Positions 11,501-24,992 of a stretch of DNA of 64,000 nucleotides are shown one piece after another (within the stretch, counting starts at the first letter, position 1; each line of letters begins with the position of its first letter). A program made the position numbers and the translations under genes. Source of the DNA: Limanda limanda (taxonomy: Eukaryota; Chordata; Actinopteri; Pleuronectiformes; Pleuronectidae); assembly GCF_963576545.1 (NCBI RefSeq), contig NC_083639.1, positions 18,853,118 through 18,917,117 on the forward strand, in the 5' to 3' direction. Under the pieces are notes generated by a model that worked only from the letters and a program-made list of their open reading frames with translations, was not told the DNA's origin and made no database searches.

Positions 11501-13777
11501 CTTTAAAAAAGTCTTATAGAAATGCTAGAGGCTGAAAGTCCCATGAGAGCACTTTGATGCCTATTATCAGAGCAGACGTATCTGCTTACAACAATATTCC
11601 CTTGGCCTTCTGATAGATAACAAACAAACATCACCAATCTTTTCATACTCTCCCATTCAGAGTCATAAAGCTGTGGCTGGTATAAACATTCTCTCCAAAA
11701 AAAGACAGGGAACAATGCTCAGATGTCAAAACAAATTCACTGACAGAAAGAAGGCAAAAAAATCCAGTGCAGCAATCCAGAAGAAATATTTGTCTGTTGA
11801 TAAGTTGCACTAACAGCAAACACAAATTGTCAAAGACACTAAACAGTACTTTTGATCCTCCTTTAGCACCGTCAAACTCCCCTCCAGAAAGCAAAATAAA
11901 AGGCTCTATGGCTGCTTCAAATATCTGTTAAAGGACACAGCCTTCTCAGTGGAAAACAAAATACAGTGCAGTCACATGTTTATTACTCCAGCTACTCCCT
12001 TTTCCCTTACGATAAATAATCAAACATGCCATCCAGAGCAAACAAAGCCAGAGAGAGAGCTGGGGGGAAAAAAACACAAGAGGTCTTGAAAACGGTCAGC
12101 GATACCAAGAAAAGCAAGCGTTGTGTTCCCACAGTGAGCTGGCCAGCCTCACACCTCCACCAGTAAACCATCTGGGTAAATAACTGGCCTCATTCTTTCC
12201 ATGTTCCTCAGACGATTGCTCCCACAATTAAACAAACAGACAGAGGGACACATCCCAGCTCATCTCACATTCACAGACAATCTATACGAGTTCCCCACTC
12301 AATTATTTCAGTAAGTTCAGAAACTGTAGAAGTAAAAAGTGGAAGGTTTAAAAGGAAGAGCACAGTGCGCATAAAGGAAAACAGCTACAGCGACGTGTAA
12401 AAAAGTGAAACCTGTGAAAGATTGTGTGAAAATAAGACATCAACAGAGAAAGGGCAAACACGAAGCTCTGCGGATGGACGGGGGAGCAGAAATAACTCAG
12501 AGAGTTGGTCTTTTAGTGGCTCTGAAGTCAGACGATTCTATAACGCAGGAAGGGAAGAGACAGTTCGGGGTTGGAGTGAACAGCTGTACGATGGTCTGTG
12601 TGTGGGTGTATGTACTGACCCTCCCAAACGCACGGCTGTCGGATGACATCATGATGCATAAATATGACCACAAAGCTACAAAGGGGCCACAATCCTGGCA
12701 GTTCCCCACGCGAAAGTTTGGAGTACATACATTTTCCTTCTCCCTCGTCTGTCTCTGAGCCCTCGTGCAAAGATAGATGACGCTAGAACAACATATCTCA
12801 CTCTGCATGCCTAATTGTCCTCTACTTTGAAATTTGTGGAGGGGAACCCCCCCCCCTCCCCTCCTGCATGCAAGTACACTCATAAAGAAAGTGTATGAAT
12901 CGAAAACCGAGAACTTTGGGAGCAAAACTAACTCTCACGCACGATGGCAATATTTGCTTTACTCATTTAACATTTTAGACAGTAGTTTTGTTTCCTCAAG
13001 ATAGTCTCGTAATCTGGAGAAAAAATAAAAATGCGACGTGAACTGAAGTGACACGAGGAGGGAGCCTGAATAGTACAGGAAAACGCTGTGAGATTGTCTC
13101 TTATTGTTTGTAATCACATTGTGAGGCTTTTTATTGATTTAAAATCATTGAGCTTCGAAAAATGCCAAACAAAATGTATTGATGTGAAAACAATTTATTT
13201 TGCTCAATCAATTAATTTAAGGACAACATTTTTTTGTTGATTATATCTTATTGGAGGGGGAAAAAAAATCATAATTTGTAAATAATATTCATAAAAATAA
13301 TATAACTTGTGTAATGTGTGTGATTACTTATTAACATATTAACACCTCGGTTTATCTGCAAATGATTCAACAATGATATATTGTCTGACTCTGAAACAAT
13401 AAAGTAAATACTAGAGTAAAAGAAAAGCTGTCATAAAACCATACACAACGCCCATGCATGGCGTGGTGTTACGGGCATGTTGCAGAGTAAACAAAGTTGG
13501 CTGTTTTCTTTTCCCTGTAACCGATGACACATGCAGTGAAATGTGTGTGTGCGGTGTGTCTAGGGTTTACAGCCGAGGGTGTTGGAACAAAGAGAGTTGA
13601 GTCAACAGGATATGATAGGAAGTTCAGACAGTAATGGATGAACAGATACATTTCTGGGAAGTCTCCCCTCACAGAGTCATAATGCAATGTTAACAAGTGC
13701 CTTCATATTTTGGTATTCATGATAGCTCTGAAAAGGAGAAATTATCTCATTACATTACTCAAAGTATTAGCATTAAA

Positions 13778-14027
13778 CAGGGCTGGGGAATGCAAAAATA
13801 TCAATAACTATCACAATATAATTGTCATCAATACAACAATGTCAATACACATTGTGTAAACACAGTGAGGTTTGTCTCCCTGCTCAGAAAGCAAGTTTAA
13901 AAACCACAACCTTCACTCACGCCTTATAACTTAATAATAATAGTGTGACATTTATCAGAATAATTATCTAGATTGACTGATAAAAACAGAGAAAAGTTTA
14001 TATTTTTCCCATATTGTCCAGCCCTAA
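13778..14027. mobile_element. MITE with AGGGCTGG inverted ends (copy 1)
   Basis: It begins CAGGGCTGGGGAAT and ends ATATTGTCCAGCCCTA, so the ends are inverted copies around AGGGCTGG, and it is about 250 bp long with no ORF. The end sequence is typical of fish hAT-like MITEs. An internal block at 13894-13919 (AGTTTAAAAACCACAACC and onward) recurs at 57076-57100, showing that the family is dispersed. The target-site duplication is not clear. Confidence 0.65.
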
Positions 14028-15989
14028 TATTAACATCATCAATAGCATGACCCCAGTATCAACAGTGTCCAGACGTATGTTTGAAAAGTATTGTCTTCAG
14101 CATAAAGGTTACGTGCTACAAACAGGATGATCATCACTGTCTTCAGGTCATGCCTAACGAGTTTGGCTTAGAGAAGCCGAGTCACATGACAGTTAAAACA
14201 ACAATGTTATTTTGCAACATGGCATGACAATGTAAAATCAACAAACCACCTGCTATTCTGGTCTATGGCTTCATTAAATATTTGTTTCAATACAATTATG
14301 TAACTATGCACTATACAAACCAAGGTCTATGATTATCTTGACATATAATTAATTAAAATTTGAGAATGATATATGGCTAAAAAAGAGTTAAAAAATGTGA
14401 CTTTAGAAAGCCAAGACATGAAACAAGTTAACACTGTTGTTGGTCTGAAATGTAATGAGGCTACAAGGCGAGTGGGATGAAACCCTGTGTTGCGGGGTCT
14501 GCTCGACGCTCGGGAATGTTCCTGTCATGTTTGTATTTTAAAAAGGCCACTGGAGATGGCATGCCTTCGAGAGGCCTAATGCTGGGCTAAAATAACCTAT
14601 TGTGGACTGTCACTGCAGTGTTTACACAGCACCCACTCCACTATTTCAGAGCTCTCTGCCTCCTCCTCCCCCTGCTCCTCTGGAATTTATCTTCCTCAGA
14701 TATCCCATTCGAAGGAGTGGGTGCTTGATAGACATGTAAGTGCCAGACAAAATGCGATAAACTGGAGGCTGATGACAGGTGCGAAGCTTTCTACGCACTG
14801 AGAGGTATAATAGTCCAAATCTAATGACAGATCAGCTTAAAGCTACAGTGATACAGTGGGCTGTGAGAACGACACTGTGCGGTGAAGTGGACAGAATCAT
14901 ACGTTTATCATTTTACACGGGTTCACTTTTGTTGTATAAAAGGCAAAACTTTCAATCAGTAATGTTTACTTAAAAACACAAATTAAAACAGAACAGAGAA
15001 AATCTGACTTTGTGATACTGTGCGTTGATGCAAATTGGTTTTGTGTAGTTTCTTCTGCCTAAACACAACAACCTGATACAATCAGAAACTGAGGTTGTTT
15101 GGGAAGCAAACTTGTTACTGGAAATGTACACGACTGCAGAGATATACGCCTACACCCCCACTCTGTACATACACTCTCAATGTCTATGTATTATATGCAC
15201 ACACACACTAACACACACACCATGGAGGGTGTGAACCCTCCAGGTGCTTTTGATTAGAAAACAGCCTCCGGCACATGACAAGGTTTTATCAGCAACAAAG
15301 ACGTTGCAATTTGGTATCCTTGTCATTTGCAATCCTCTTTTATTTCCCCCCATTTTAAATGTGTTCAAAGTTCACACCCTCTTCCCCATGTTAACGCAAC
15401 TTCCTCAATAAACAACAGGCGTTTTATCTGCATCTACTTTCACGCCATATTAGTGGATAGAGGCAGGAGCGTCTCTTATGTCCCTGGGCTATCACGCTGT
15501 GATAAGGGAACTGCTAAGTACTGAATGTCTTTATGTGCAGTCTGCACATGCGGATTATTTACAGGCTTTGGGGTTTCCTGCTGCTAAAGCCAGCTCTGGG
15601 TGTCTCACAAATCCCAACTCAGAGCATCGCCACACAGTCAAGACTGCTCTCTGCTGAATCCTCAACTGCACCCTTTTCCCACAATGCCAAAATGCAGACA
15701 CATTTCCAGATATTTTTCTCCCTGTTCTCTCTTTATGCAACTGCACTGACCCACAGTTATAATCAAACGCTAAAAATCCACGGGAGGCATCTGAATCACG
15801 GCAGTTGTTTTGTATGGGAAAGAAACGACAAAAAAGTCCAGAGAAAATAGACTATGTCGGGAAATGTGATGGGGAAAACATTCAGGGGGAAATTGGTCAG
15901 GGTGCCTCCTTCGGGAATCAGACAGTGGGGAACGTCGGGGCCAGTGATGTTTGTTCAGGCCCATCAACAGAGAGACCTCCTCCTCTTGC

Positions 15990-16260
15990 CACAGCTGGGG
16001 AAGACCTTGAACGTGAAATGGTTTCAAGCAGATTGTTCCTAATTGCTAGAAGATGTGCGAGCAGGTGTAACTGGATCCCTACGGCCACTCGGAGGAAAGG
16101 AGAAAGAACGAGACGTGCATCTGTTTGTGCGTTTCCATTCTCGTGTGTGTTGGCATGCACGCTTCAGCGTATTTACTCGGCAGCCATGTTTCGGCCGGCT
16201 TTATTAGGCAGGAGAGTGTAGCTCAGAGACATCGAGCAACAACACGACTAATAGGTTAGC
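15990..16260. other. Locally CpG-bearing stretch, function unknown
   Basis: Several CpGs (GTGCGAGC, TACGGCC, ACTCGGAGG, ACGAGACGTG, TCGGCCGG) and mixed composition contrast with the flanks. Overlapping ORFs of 60-138 codons cross it on both strands, none with a recognisable domain. It may be a short CpG-rich regulatory patch or chance. Confidence 0.2.
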
Positions 16261-16554
16261 TCTTAATGTAGTCGGGCTCAGTTGACACCAGCCCCTCTGG
16301 TCTCGCTCCACAGCCTCAGCGGGGCTCCAACACCAGCAGCCTAAATGTCAAGGTTACTGCTCGACTTTCTGACTGATCGCACGTCTCAACTCACCTGACA
16401 TTTATCACTTCTGCTTCTGCTTCAAAGACGACGCCCTCTGCTCCTCAGCCGTGACCTGACCAAGCCAAGAGGCCAGGTTCTTCTTCCACAAGCTTTCTAC
16501 ATAATTCACCAGCACATTTAACTAACTAGTGCAATGCCCCACCTGTCAGGAATG

Positions 16555-17455
16555 GATTGTCTTGTCCTGTGTTGATGCTCTGGAGCTATTTCAAAAATTC
16601 CTCTTGTCATCAGTGAGTCCTCCTCAAACAGTTCTACTATATACTGTCACTTTATGTTGTTTGTTTGCTGGACATTGTCTGCAGAGCTTTTTATAAACAG
16701 TCTATGATGCAGAGTGAAGCTAGAAAACTTTGTGTTCATCCTACCTAGTAAATCTGTGAGAAGATTTTGTATTAAATGGTTTTCACGAAATGAAATTTGC
16801 ATTATTACTGTTTATTTGCAAAGATTTTGATACAAGTCTGAATTATTTAATTAACTAATGATATTTTATCATACATTGTAGGTCTATTTAGCAATCGACA
16901 CAATCTTTTGACCCAAGTTTACAACTTTTCGAATTAAAGCTCAACAATTCAGTGCAATATAAATAATTTTAGCAACAAACATTGTGCTTTTAGGCAAATT
17001 GCTAAAGAGCAAGTGATTCTAAGAATGTTGTTGCCACAAAGATCAGCACCTTTGACACAAGTGAATGTCTGTGTCTCAGTCCGATATGGTGATATACAAA
17101 TATCTGATTTTCATAATGATCTGGAGATTTTGACCTGAAGTTTGACCCAGTTTCCTGGCGGCTACTTTATTTTATCCGAAGACGTAGAAGACATGTTCAA
17201 CTCAGTCCACTGACTGAAAGCACACTGCCCAACCTCCACTGACACAGTGCACTGGCCGCCTGTTTATTACCATGCTATTAATATTGAAAGTATCTGTGTT
17301 CAAATGGCATCAAATTGGACACTGCACTTCCTCAGCCCCTTCACAATACATGCCAAGTGTGAAGATAATAAGGTGAACATTTCGCCAGATATGCATTCCA
17401 CATACGGACACACAGACAGAAAGACAAACATTTGTGGTATTAGTAGGTAGATGAA
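16555..17455 (+). repeat. Dispersed repeat, copy 1 (long form)
   Basis: The outer parts match 59.8-60.2 kb. Shared on the left are GAGTCCTC.TCAAACAGTT and, after a gap, TTGTGTTCATCCTACCT. Shared on the right are AGATATG...TCCACATAC and an ATTTGTGG.ATTAGT.GGTAG block. Between them this copy has roughly 550 extra bases (about 16.82-17.38 kb), absent from copy 2. No ORF has a recognisable domain. The class is not known to me; a DNA transposon derivative is likely. Confidence 0.6.
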
Positions 17456-18172
17456 GTGTCCAAGAAAGCAAAGTTATCCAATCATTTCATTAATTATATA
17501 ATATGCTGTAGCCAATGGCGATGAAACCAGTAAAGCTGGGGTTGGAACTGATCCTTTTTTTTCACAGTATGACTGATAGCGGATATGGTGTAAGAGAAGC
17601 GTTGAGTATGCAAACATATAGTGATGGAATTCACTTGGAATAATGTCATTTTAATTGAAATGCACATGGGGGTTTTCTTTTAGGCAGGGGGTGATTTTTA
17701 AACATGTAAGGGGATAAGCAGTGAGGATCATGTCTATTTATATTAATTGCATTTTTTTCTCTTCCTCTTTTCCTCTGTAATACGGACGTTTATCTGCAAT
17801 GCAAAGCAGGAAAAGTCTGGTTTCCCAGTAAGTATATAATTAATGCCATTTCCAAAAAGCCACTCCACATGGAAAACAGGCCAGATGCTCAAACCTCGCA
17901 CATTACAGGGCCTTCGCAACAACACTCTCCAGCCTGTGTTTAGATTTCCAAACTAATTCATGTAGAATACATAAATAAATCAATGTTTTATACCCACTTC
18001 AAACCATTAGATTCCCTTCCTTTGCTGTGCTTTTCAACTAATCTATTAATATTTATGACAACACTAAACATTTCAAACAACCACATTTAAACAATAAGGC
18101 AGTGTGTGCACTTACATAAGACACAATTTGACTTTAATGAAAATGTTTCGGTATTTTTTGTTCCCTTCCCTC

Positions 18173-18190
18173 CTCTCTCTCTCTCTCTCT
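18173..18190. repeat. (CT)9 run followed by C6
   Basis: Pyrimidine microsatellite CTCTCT ending in CCCCCCACAG. It imitates a splice acceptor on the plus strand, but no coding exon follows. Confidence 0.9.
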
Positions 18191-18299
18191 CCCCCCACAG
18201 AGCAGGTAACGCAGTTTCCTGACAAATGTTTAAGGAGAAAAAAAATGACTGTTGGAAAAACAAGACGAAAGCAAAGTTATTAACTGTGAGTGGAGATAG

Positions 18300-18600
18300 A
18301 GGAGAAGGCTCTGTGAAGCAGGACTGATGATGGAGGGAGTGGAGTGGAGAGCGGGAGAGGAGGAGGGCGGGGGGGTTGGACAGATGGAGGAAGAGAATGA
18401 GAGTGTGAAACAGAAAAAGAGAGGTAGAATGGAGATGGAAAGAGAGGGGGGGGGGTGGATCTGAATATTGCAGAGGGGGAGGCGGAGGTTGCAGGGGGTG
18501 TGGAGGGAAGAGTAAACAGTGCCCCGACCAGGCGTTCGGGCGCTCGGAGCCTGGTACGGAGGGGTCACCACCACCCCTTCCACCCCCCCCCCCAGCCCGG
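18300..18600. other. Purine-rich low-complexity stretch ending in a C run
   Basis: GGAG/GAGA-rich sequence with G runs (about 18368-18375 and 18447-18456) is followed by a run of 11 C at about 18583. The 117-codon minus-strand ORF here is Ser/Pro/Leu-rich, as expected from low-complexity DNA, and is not supported as a gene. Confidence 0.6.
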
Positions 18601-19049
18601 AGAGGTCAGCTCAGCTATGCTGGACTGACAGCTTCCGTTTGCTGTGTGCTCTGCGTTTGTTTGGATTCCCCAGCCTTGCTTAGCCAGCAGCTTAACAACA
18701 GATGGCTAAAGAAGGCCTCCATTCAGAGTGGTCGGGATCAGAAAATCACACCAAGGAAAGTACACAAGCTGCAGACAAAACACACAGACATGCCACAAGC
18801 TCTACAAGCACGCACATGCAAATGACATGGAATGTCAAAGTTGCACATGATGCAAATGGGAGAATGGCAAATAAGGTTATGCTTGCTGCAAACAGTTATT
18901 TCATTACCCTAGAAAAACGCATGCAAAGGCACTACGATGAGACACATGCAACAGAATGCAAGAACACATGCATATGCACAGCGTCGTCTGATTGTGCCAA
19001 ACTACTTCCTAGGATGATTCAATAACTGAGTAGATCTCAGTGAAAGCAT

Positions 19050-19420
19050 TTCCGCAGTCTGCCATTATTAAATGAATACTGTGTTTATTACAGCTTTAGT
19101 GTGGTGTAAAATCATAAACACCCTCCCAGAGTACAAGAGGAGCTGTCAACTAAATATTGTTTCTCTCATGAGTTGCTCTTCCACCTCAATTACGCCTTTC
19201 AACTTCACAGGCTCAGTATGATAAAGTGGCAGTAAAAATCATTCACATTAATACACCATTGTGCATCTGCTGCTAAAGGTAATTAAAGAAGTAAATGACT
19301 CATAAGAATAGACATATTAGCCGCAAAATGAAAGGCAACTGGGCTGCCTCATGAAAATATGTACCATTAAGATACTGCATTTTCATATTGGGGTAATCAG
19401 CTCCACTAGCCTGATGCTGA
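19050..19420. other. Conserved-element-like intronic block
   Basis: AT-rich, repeat-free sequence with TAATTA at 19280-19285 and TGACTCA (AP-1/Maf half-site type) at 19296-19302, plus ATGAAAATATG and TTTTCATATT at its right end. It has the texture of a developmental enhancer. Conservation was not tested. Confidence 0.3.
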
Positions 19421-20667
19421 TTTAATCCACTCCAGTGGAAAGTCTATCAGCGCACAGCCGCGTGTCACTGTCTCTCTTATGTCTGCCCGCCAAGAGCCAG
19501 GCTTTCTACATCAGCATTGCCCGTGAATGACTCTACTAAAGGAGGGAGGTCACACACAGGCAAATCAGTTGGAGGAGCAGTCATTGCTAAGGTGTCGTTT
19601 AGAGGCAGATGGAGAAAAAGAGAAATAAAAAAATAAGTATGAAGAGTCGAGAGGAGGATCAAATGAGCTAAGAAGAGTAATAAAAAAATAAGAAGGCAAA
19701 AGCACAAACGATCTGGGAACAATGCAGCAGGCGGATCTCAGTAGCCCTCTCTCCCTGACCTTAGCTTTTTGTTCTGAGCATATGATGCCTCGGGATGCCC
19801 ACCACTGATTACGCTGATAATATCCGTCAAGTTGATAAAGTGGGAGGAAAAGAGCACAGGCATTGCCAACTGCGCTGGGTACTTAGACGGACTGTTAGAA
19901 AATACACACTCCTCCCGATTGCACCTTTTGTGGAAGCGTTGCATCACTGGGAGTGTTGTGCTTGGGAAAACGGGCGCTTCCAAAAGCCCAGCGTGAGACC
20001 TAGAATACTGTGAGCAGATTTTATCATGCTTCAATGATATTGTTTAGAATGGGAAGATCTATCTGCCTTGGTCTCATAGCCGGGAGGACTCAACATCATC
20101 GGTACACAGGAGACTTCTGCAATTGGACCTTTAAAACCTCCTAAATCTTCCAATTTAGTTGAGGTGAATATAGATGAATGTAGTCTGCACACGGCTATAG
20201 GATGGGGCTTGAGGAGGGAAAGAGCAGACAGACTGTTGGTCATGGTTCACCATGCTGCTCCGTGCCTAAACTTACCATATGCCCTGTGCTGTCCGCTGAC
20301 CACTCTTCGGACTGGACACCACAGGGCATGTTGATTAACTCAATGTGGATGCAAAAGTAACTCATCTTGATGAATAATCCAGCTAATCAGTGAAGCAGAC
20401 AACAAGCGTGACACTGCCCAAAGCAAATTTTGGCTGATCCCTTGAAGACGGATGTGTAATGACATCTGCCCAAAGAGCACACAAACATCATCTCCCGCTC
20501 ATTTCATTAAGAAACTGCAACACATATCCTTCTTTGTCCCTCTATGCTTCTGAAACATTTATGGTGAGGCTTTCTGAGGTTTGCGACTGTACATCTTTTC
20601 CCACTGCCTTGAACCATCCTCACCCGAGACCTAACACATCATGAGCTGCTGAGGGAGAATTCCCTGA

Positions 20668-20673
20668 GTGTGC

Positions 20674-20714
<41 letters not shown>

Positions 20715-20719
20715 TGTGG
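20668..20719. repeat. (TG)n microsatellite
   Basis: TG repeat with one GCG variant at its left end and one TTT break near its right end. Confidence 0.95.
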
Positions 20720-21526
20720 AGTGAGAGTTTCTCCGAAGGAGAGGATTTTCTATAAATCATGGGCCAGTCCAATTGGCTATGGATTGAGTTGCAGTGGGGA
20801 GAGACAGCTCCCTGGGAATAGCAGTGTCTCTGTTGAAGTCATTCCAAGATGGGTAATATGATCCTATGCCGCCAGGAATAAAGGAAGGGAAAAAGAAGAA
20901 AAAAAAAATCTGATTGCTGCGGCCATAAAGAGGAATAATCTCCAGCAGGGTCCAGACACATCACCCGTCACACTGGACAGTAATGTATTATCGTCTCACA
21001 GACAGACGACGTGACACATGGTGGGCCTCACTTTTTTGGTTCTTCGTAAACTGCTTCTTCTCTTATTCCAGGAGTTATTAACCTTCACTGACTTGGTATG
21101 TAGGTGTGGAAGGTAAAGAAACAAACGATTGGCAGTTCTGGTGAAGACTCTCACTCTCTCAATTTGCAAACATAGTCAACTAGACTAATTGTGAGCTGTA
21201 AAAAAGCTGCAAATAATGTATTGTAATGAGCTGTTTAAAGTATGTGAAGTTACAAAAAACATAAAATAACTGCCAAAAAGATGGGTTTCTGACCAGCTGG
21301 ATGCTTTTTCCGGTTGAAAATGCAATCAAGAAGATGCAAGCACCAACACTCAAAGGATGTCATACAACCTACGTGGATGAGGTTGCTTTGGTCACATGAC
21401 AAACACATAATCATCAAATGTATGTTTAAGCAACATGAGCTTATATCAATTAAACCGAATAGCTGGTAGAGAAACGCTTGATCAAGACAAAGCTTGATTT
21501 CGAGTTGTGGGAGAGACGTCTATCCT

Positions 21527-21860
21527 GAGGCTGACTGATATGGATGTCTGGGTATGATCTGATGCCAACTTTCTGATACGAATAAATCAAGATATATTTA
21601 TATATATTATTTTAGTTAAGTTAATGTGAAACCCTTATGACAAAGACTTATATTGAGGTTTGATATGTTATAGTTGAACCATAGTATGACCTTTATTATA
21701 AATAACTATAAATAATAAGAAAACACAAATACATCAAACAACTAAAATTATTTAAAAAATGTAAAATGTTAAGAATTTTTCTGCATTTTCAATTCTGTCA
21801 AATAAACGTTTTCATATTTGCGTATAAACACAGACACTGAAATATCTGTGAAAGGTTATC
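21527..21860 (+). mobile_element. Degraded hAT-type MITE
   Basis: It begins GAGGCTGACTGATATGG, resembling the reverse of the 'CCATATCGGTCGGGCTCTA' fish MITE end. The block containing AAACCCTTATGACAAAG matches 7.66-7.72 kb in inverse orientation. The rest is A/T-rich with no ORF. The right boundary is uncertain. Confidence 0.45.
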
Positions 21861-22873
21861 TGCCACCTTTTATCAAACTATTCACCATGAGAGGTAAAAT
21901 GTTAGGTGCTTGAGGTCCGGGACGAGAAATTAGATTGTCCAACCACATTCATAGTTGGCTGATTTTACAAATCCCCTTTCAATTCAGCCTTGTTCTTGAG
22001 TGTTTATGGACTAACAAGCAAAGCAAGAAAGTCCATTGAGCGTAAGCACTTTTCTAAACCTTAATTAACATGCAGAGTGCACTGTGGTGACAGAATTGGC
22101 CGCCCTCAATCTGCTTGAACCACCTTCAGCTTTAGGAGCTGAGACCTGCAGGCTGCAGGCTTCAATGAATGTTGCAGGAGAAGATGATCACAGCTCAAAT
22201 TAAGTTACGCACTAAGCTTGAAGGGCTTGCATAAACATGTAATGGAAATATCACACTATACGAGAACCTGAGGAAAGAGGGTAGGAAAAACTATGGTTAA
22301 ATTAACTGATGCAACTTGAATTAGCGCAACTGGGTGAGTAATTTGTCCAGATGTTGCATTTACATTGATGATAGAACATTATATAAATACAATAAATCAC
22401 CTGCGCCCCAGGTTTGAAGACAGTCTCTTAGCAGCGCCTGGTTGTGAATAAGAGGTTAAAGTGAAATGCAGGTGGCAGAAGTAGCCCAAACAACAAGCAC
22501 TGCAGGAACCAAGGGCATGTGGGCTATAGAGCTGCTGGGGTGGTGGGCAGGGGAATGACAGACTGCTGTTCAACTCCATTAGCTGCTATGTGAGAGGGGT
22601 GCATCTAGCAGCACACGACCTGTGAAGAATCTTAGATCTCACTCTATCTTGGAATGGGGATTGCCGCATTAATTCTGGGAAACTGTAATCTCTCAAGCAA
22701 ACCAAATTACTCTCATTAAGCGCAAGAAGAAAACTGCCTCAGAAATAAGTATGTATAAAAAGTATTTATTACCAATAATCACCTCTGTAATACGAGCTGG
22801 CTTACAACGGCTTTTATTTTTTGCTGATTAAGTTTAAAAACGGGGAAACAAGAAAGGGCACATGCTCGTGGGT

Positions 22874-22875
<2 letters not shown>

Positions 22876-22941
<66 letters not shown>
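22876..22941. repeat. (AC)33 microsatellite
   Basis: 66 uninterrupted bases of AC, followed by imperfect CACATGCACAAACACACAC to about 22980. Overlapping Thr/His and Val/Cys ORFs here are repeat artefacts. Confidence 0.98.
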
Positions 22942-22943
<2 letters not shown>

Positions 22944-24992
22944 TTAAACACATGCACAAACACACACACTAATACACAGCTCATGGAGTTTATGAGAGCG
23001 GTTGATACAGTGATTAAAGGGGAGGGTGGAGAGATACAGTGCTCGAAGGCCTTGGAGAGGACGTGCCTCACCTAGTCATAAAAACACACCTCTGTCTTTA
23101 AGCCAGCGCTAGAATGGCTCTCAGTAGGTTCACTTGGAGGTGAATCACTAAAGAATTTACATGCAAAGTAGCACATGTCATCGCCCAGACAGTGCACCCG
23201 GCACGAGAAGCGTTACACTGTACTCTGCCTTCACTCGCTGACCGCCACATATTTGCAACGTATTTGTGAGGTCACCGGCGTGACCCAGGGCAGCCACTCA
23301 CGGAACAGTCTTGTTTCTGAAATACAAACAGCTGCTGCCTTTTTCTCTCGGTTTCATTTGCATAATATGTGTATCTACAAGCCTTACTATTGCATCAAAC
23401 AGCCAACAGTGTGTTAATGTTATGCAGACATGGTTTTTAAACAGTAAATAAAGTCAAATAATATTGTGGCTATTATGACTCTTGTGGGAGAATGTCTTTG
23501 CTCTCCCTCCAGGATGTGACATTATTCTACAAAGTGCAAGCTGCCAACTCTAATTGCCTTGCTGGTAAATGCAAGAGACAAAAAAAAAAAATCCTCCCTC
23601 TGTATTTCTACTCTTTATTCACATAACCAATTAACTAGATCTAAAATAGAAGCTAAGAGAGTTAACAAAAGTACATCAAAATAGGTGATAAAAACAATTT
23701 GCCACAGCAAAATCAATTAGGATTAAGGGTCAGTGGGTCATTCATTTGCTGCTTCAACATAATTACCTGTTTTTCTTTCCCCTCATTTACTTCTTTATTC
23801 TTCCGGGACACAGATGTCCCCGCAAACCAGAAGATTTCACATTTTTTTTGTTATTATTCAAATGAAACACTAATTCCTGTGAGAAAACGTCTGTCAAAAC
23901 TAGAATGTGGCAAAGCTAATGTGCCCTGATAAAAAACTCCCCTGAAGCGAAACAAGCAAATTATATTAGACGAGATCCTACATTCTGTTAATCTTAATTT
24001 GTCTTCCCCTATCAGGTGATAAATACATAAATAAGTAAATAAATAATCATGTTAGAAAACATTATTTGATTTAGCACAATGTAACCTATGAGAAAAATAT
24101 GCACCTCTGCCTGTATCTGATATGAATGTTTGGCAAGAGGACAGGTTACAGCAGTACTGTTTCCCTGTAGCTACAAATCACCGCTAGTGCTTCTTTGACT
24201 GTCTATCAAAGAGGCCGCATCCACTTCTGTCTGTCCTGTCTGCTGTGATTCATGGTCGGGGGGGAGGTGAGACAAGCAAGTGGAAGAGGAGGATCATGGC
24301 TCACGATAGATGCTCCTTCCCTCTTTTGAAGAAAGCTATAAGGACATTTATAAACTACAATGCTCCCATATAAAGAAAAAAAAAGAGTTAGTCTTTAATA
24401 GACATAAGCGTTTTCAGGTTCAACACATAAAAGCTCACTCAGTTAGTCCGCCTGCAGAATATCACATTAACACTTCGTAAACATCCACCCATAAAGATAA
24501 TTATTTTGATTGCGAGACTCTTGCGAGGCTTTTTTTCCCCTCCTCAACATCTGGTTAAAATATGGGGCAAGTGCTGGCTTCCTAGCTCCCACTCAGGTGG
24601 TTTAAATAGGCTGCACACATTACACATATAAATAGAGAGGTGGGTAACTTAGTTTTTTTTTTCTCCCTTCCTCCACTAGGTAACTATTTCTTTTTTTGGG
24701 TGTGTGGCGAGTCAGCGAAAAGGCAAGCTGTGGCTCCCCACATCGCACCTGCCAGGAAGTGATCCTTTTCTCTCCTGCCAGAGAGGCTGCGAGGATGTGC
24801 CGGGACATGCAGCTGTAGCGTAAGTGCGATGCTCCTACAAGCATTCATGTGTCATGCAGTTTGCAAACACTTGGAACCACCTGCGGTAAAAATCCAAAGC
24901 AAATATGTCTGAGGCTTTATATTTTGATTTAGAGACTTATCTCAAAAAAGGTTTAAGAAATATTTTCTCATATTGATAATCTACCACTCTTG

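Noticed and set aside
12497..12925. 142-codon minus-strand ORF
   Set aside because: No domain, overlapped by two plus-strand ORFs, no start or splice context and no resemblance to any family.
15805..16221. 138-codon plus-strand ORF in a CpG-bearing patch
   Set aside because: No recognisable domain, and competing ORFs occur on both strands.
22814..23075. Opposed ORFs with poly-Thr/His and poly-Cys/Val
   Set aside because: Translation of the (AC)33 microsatellite.
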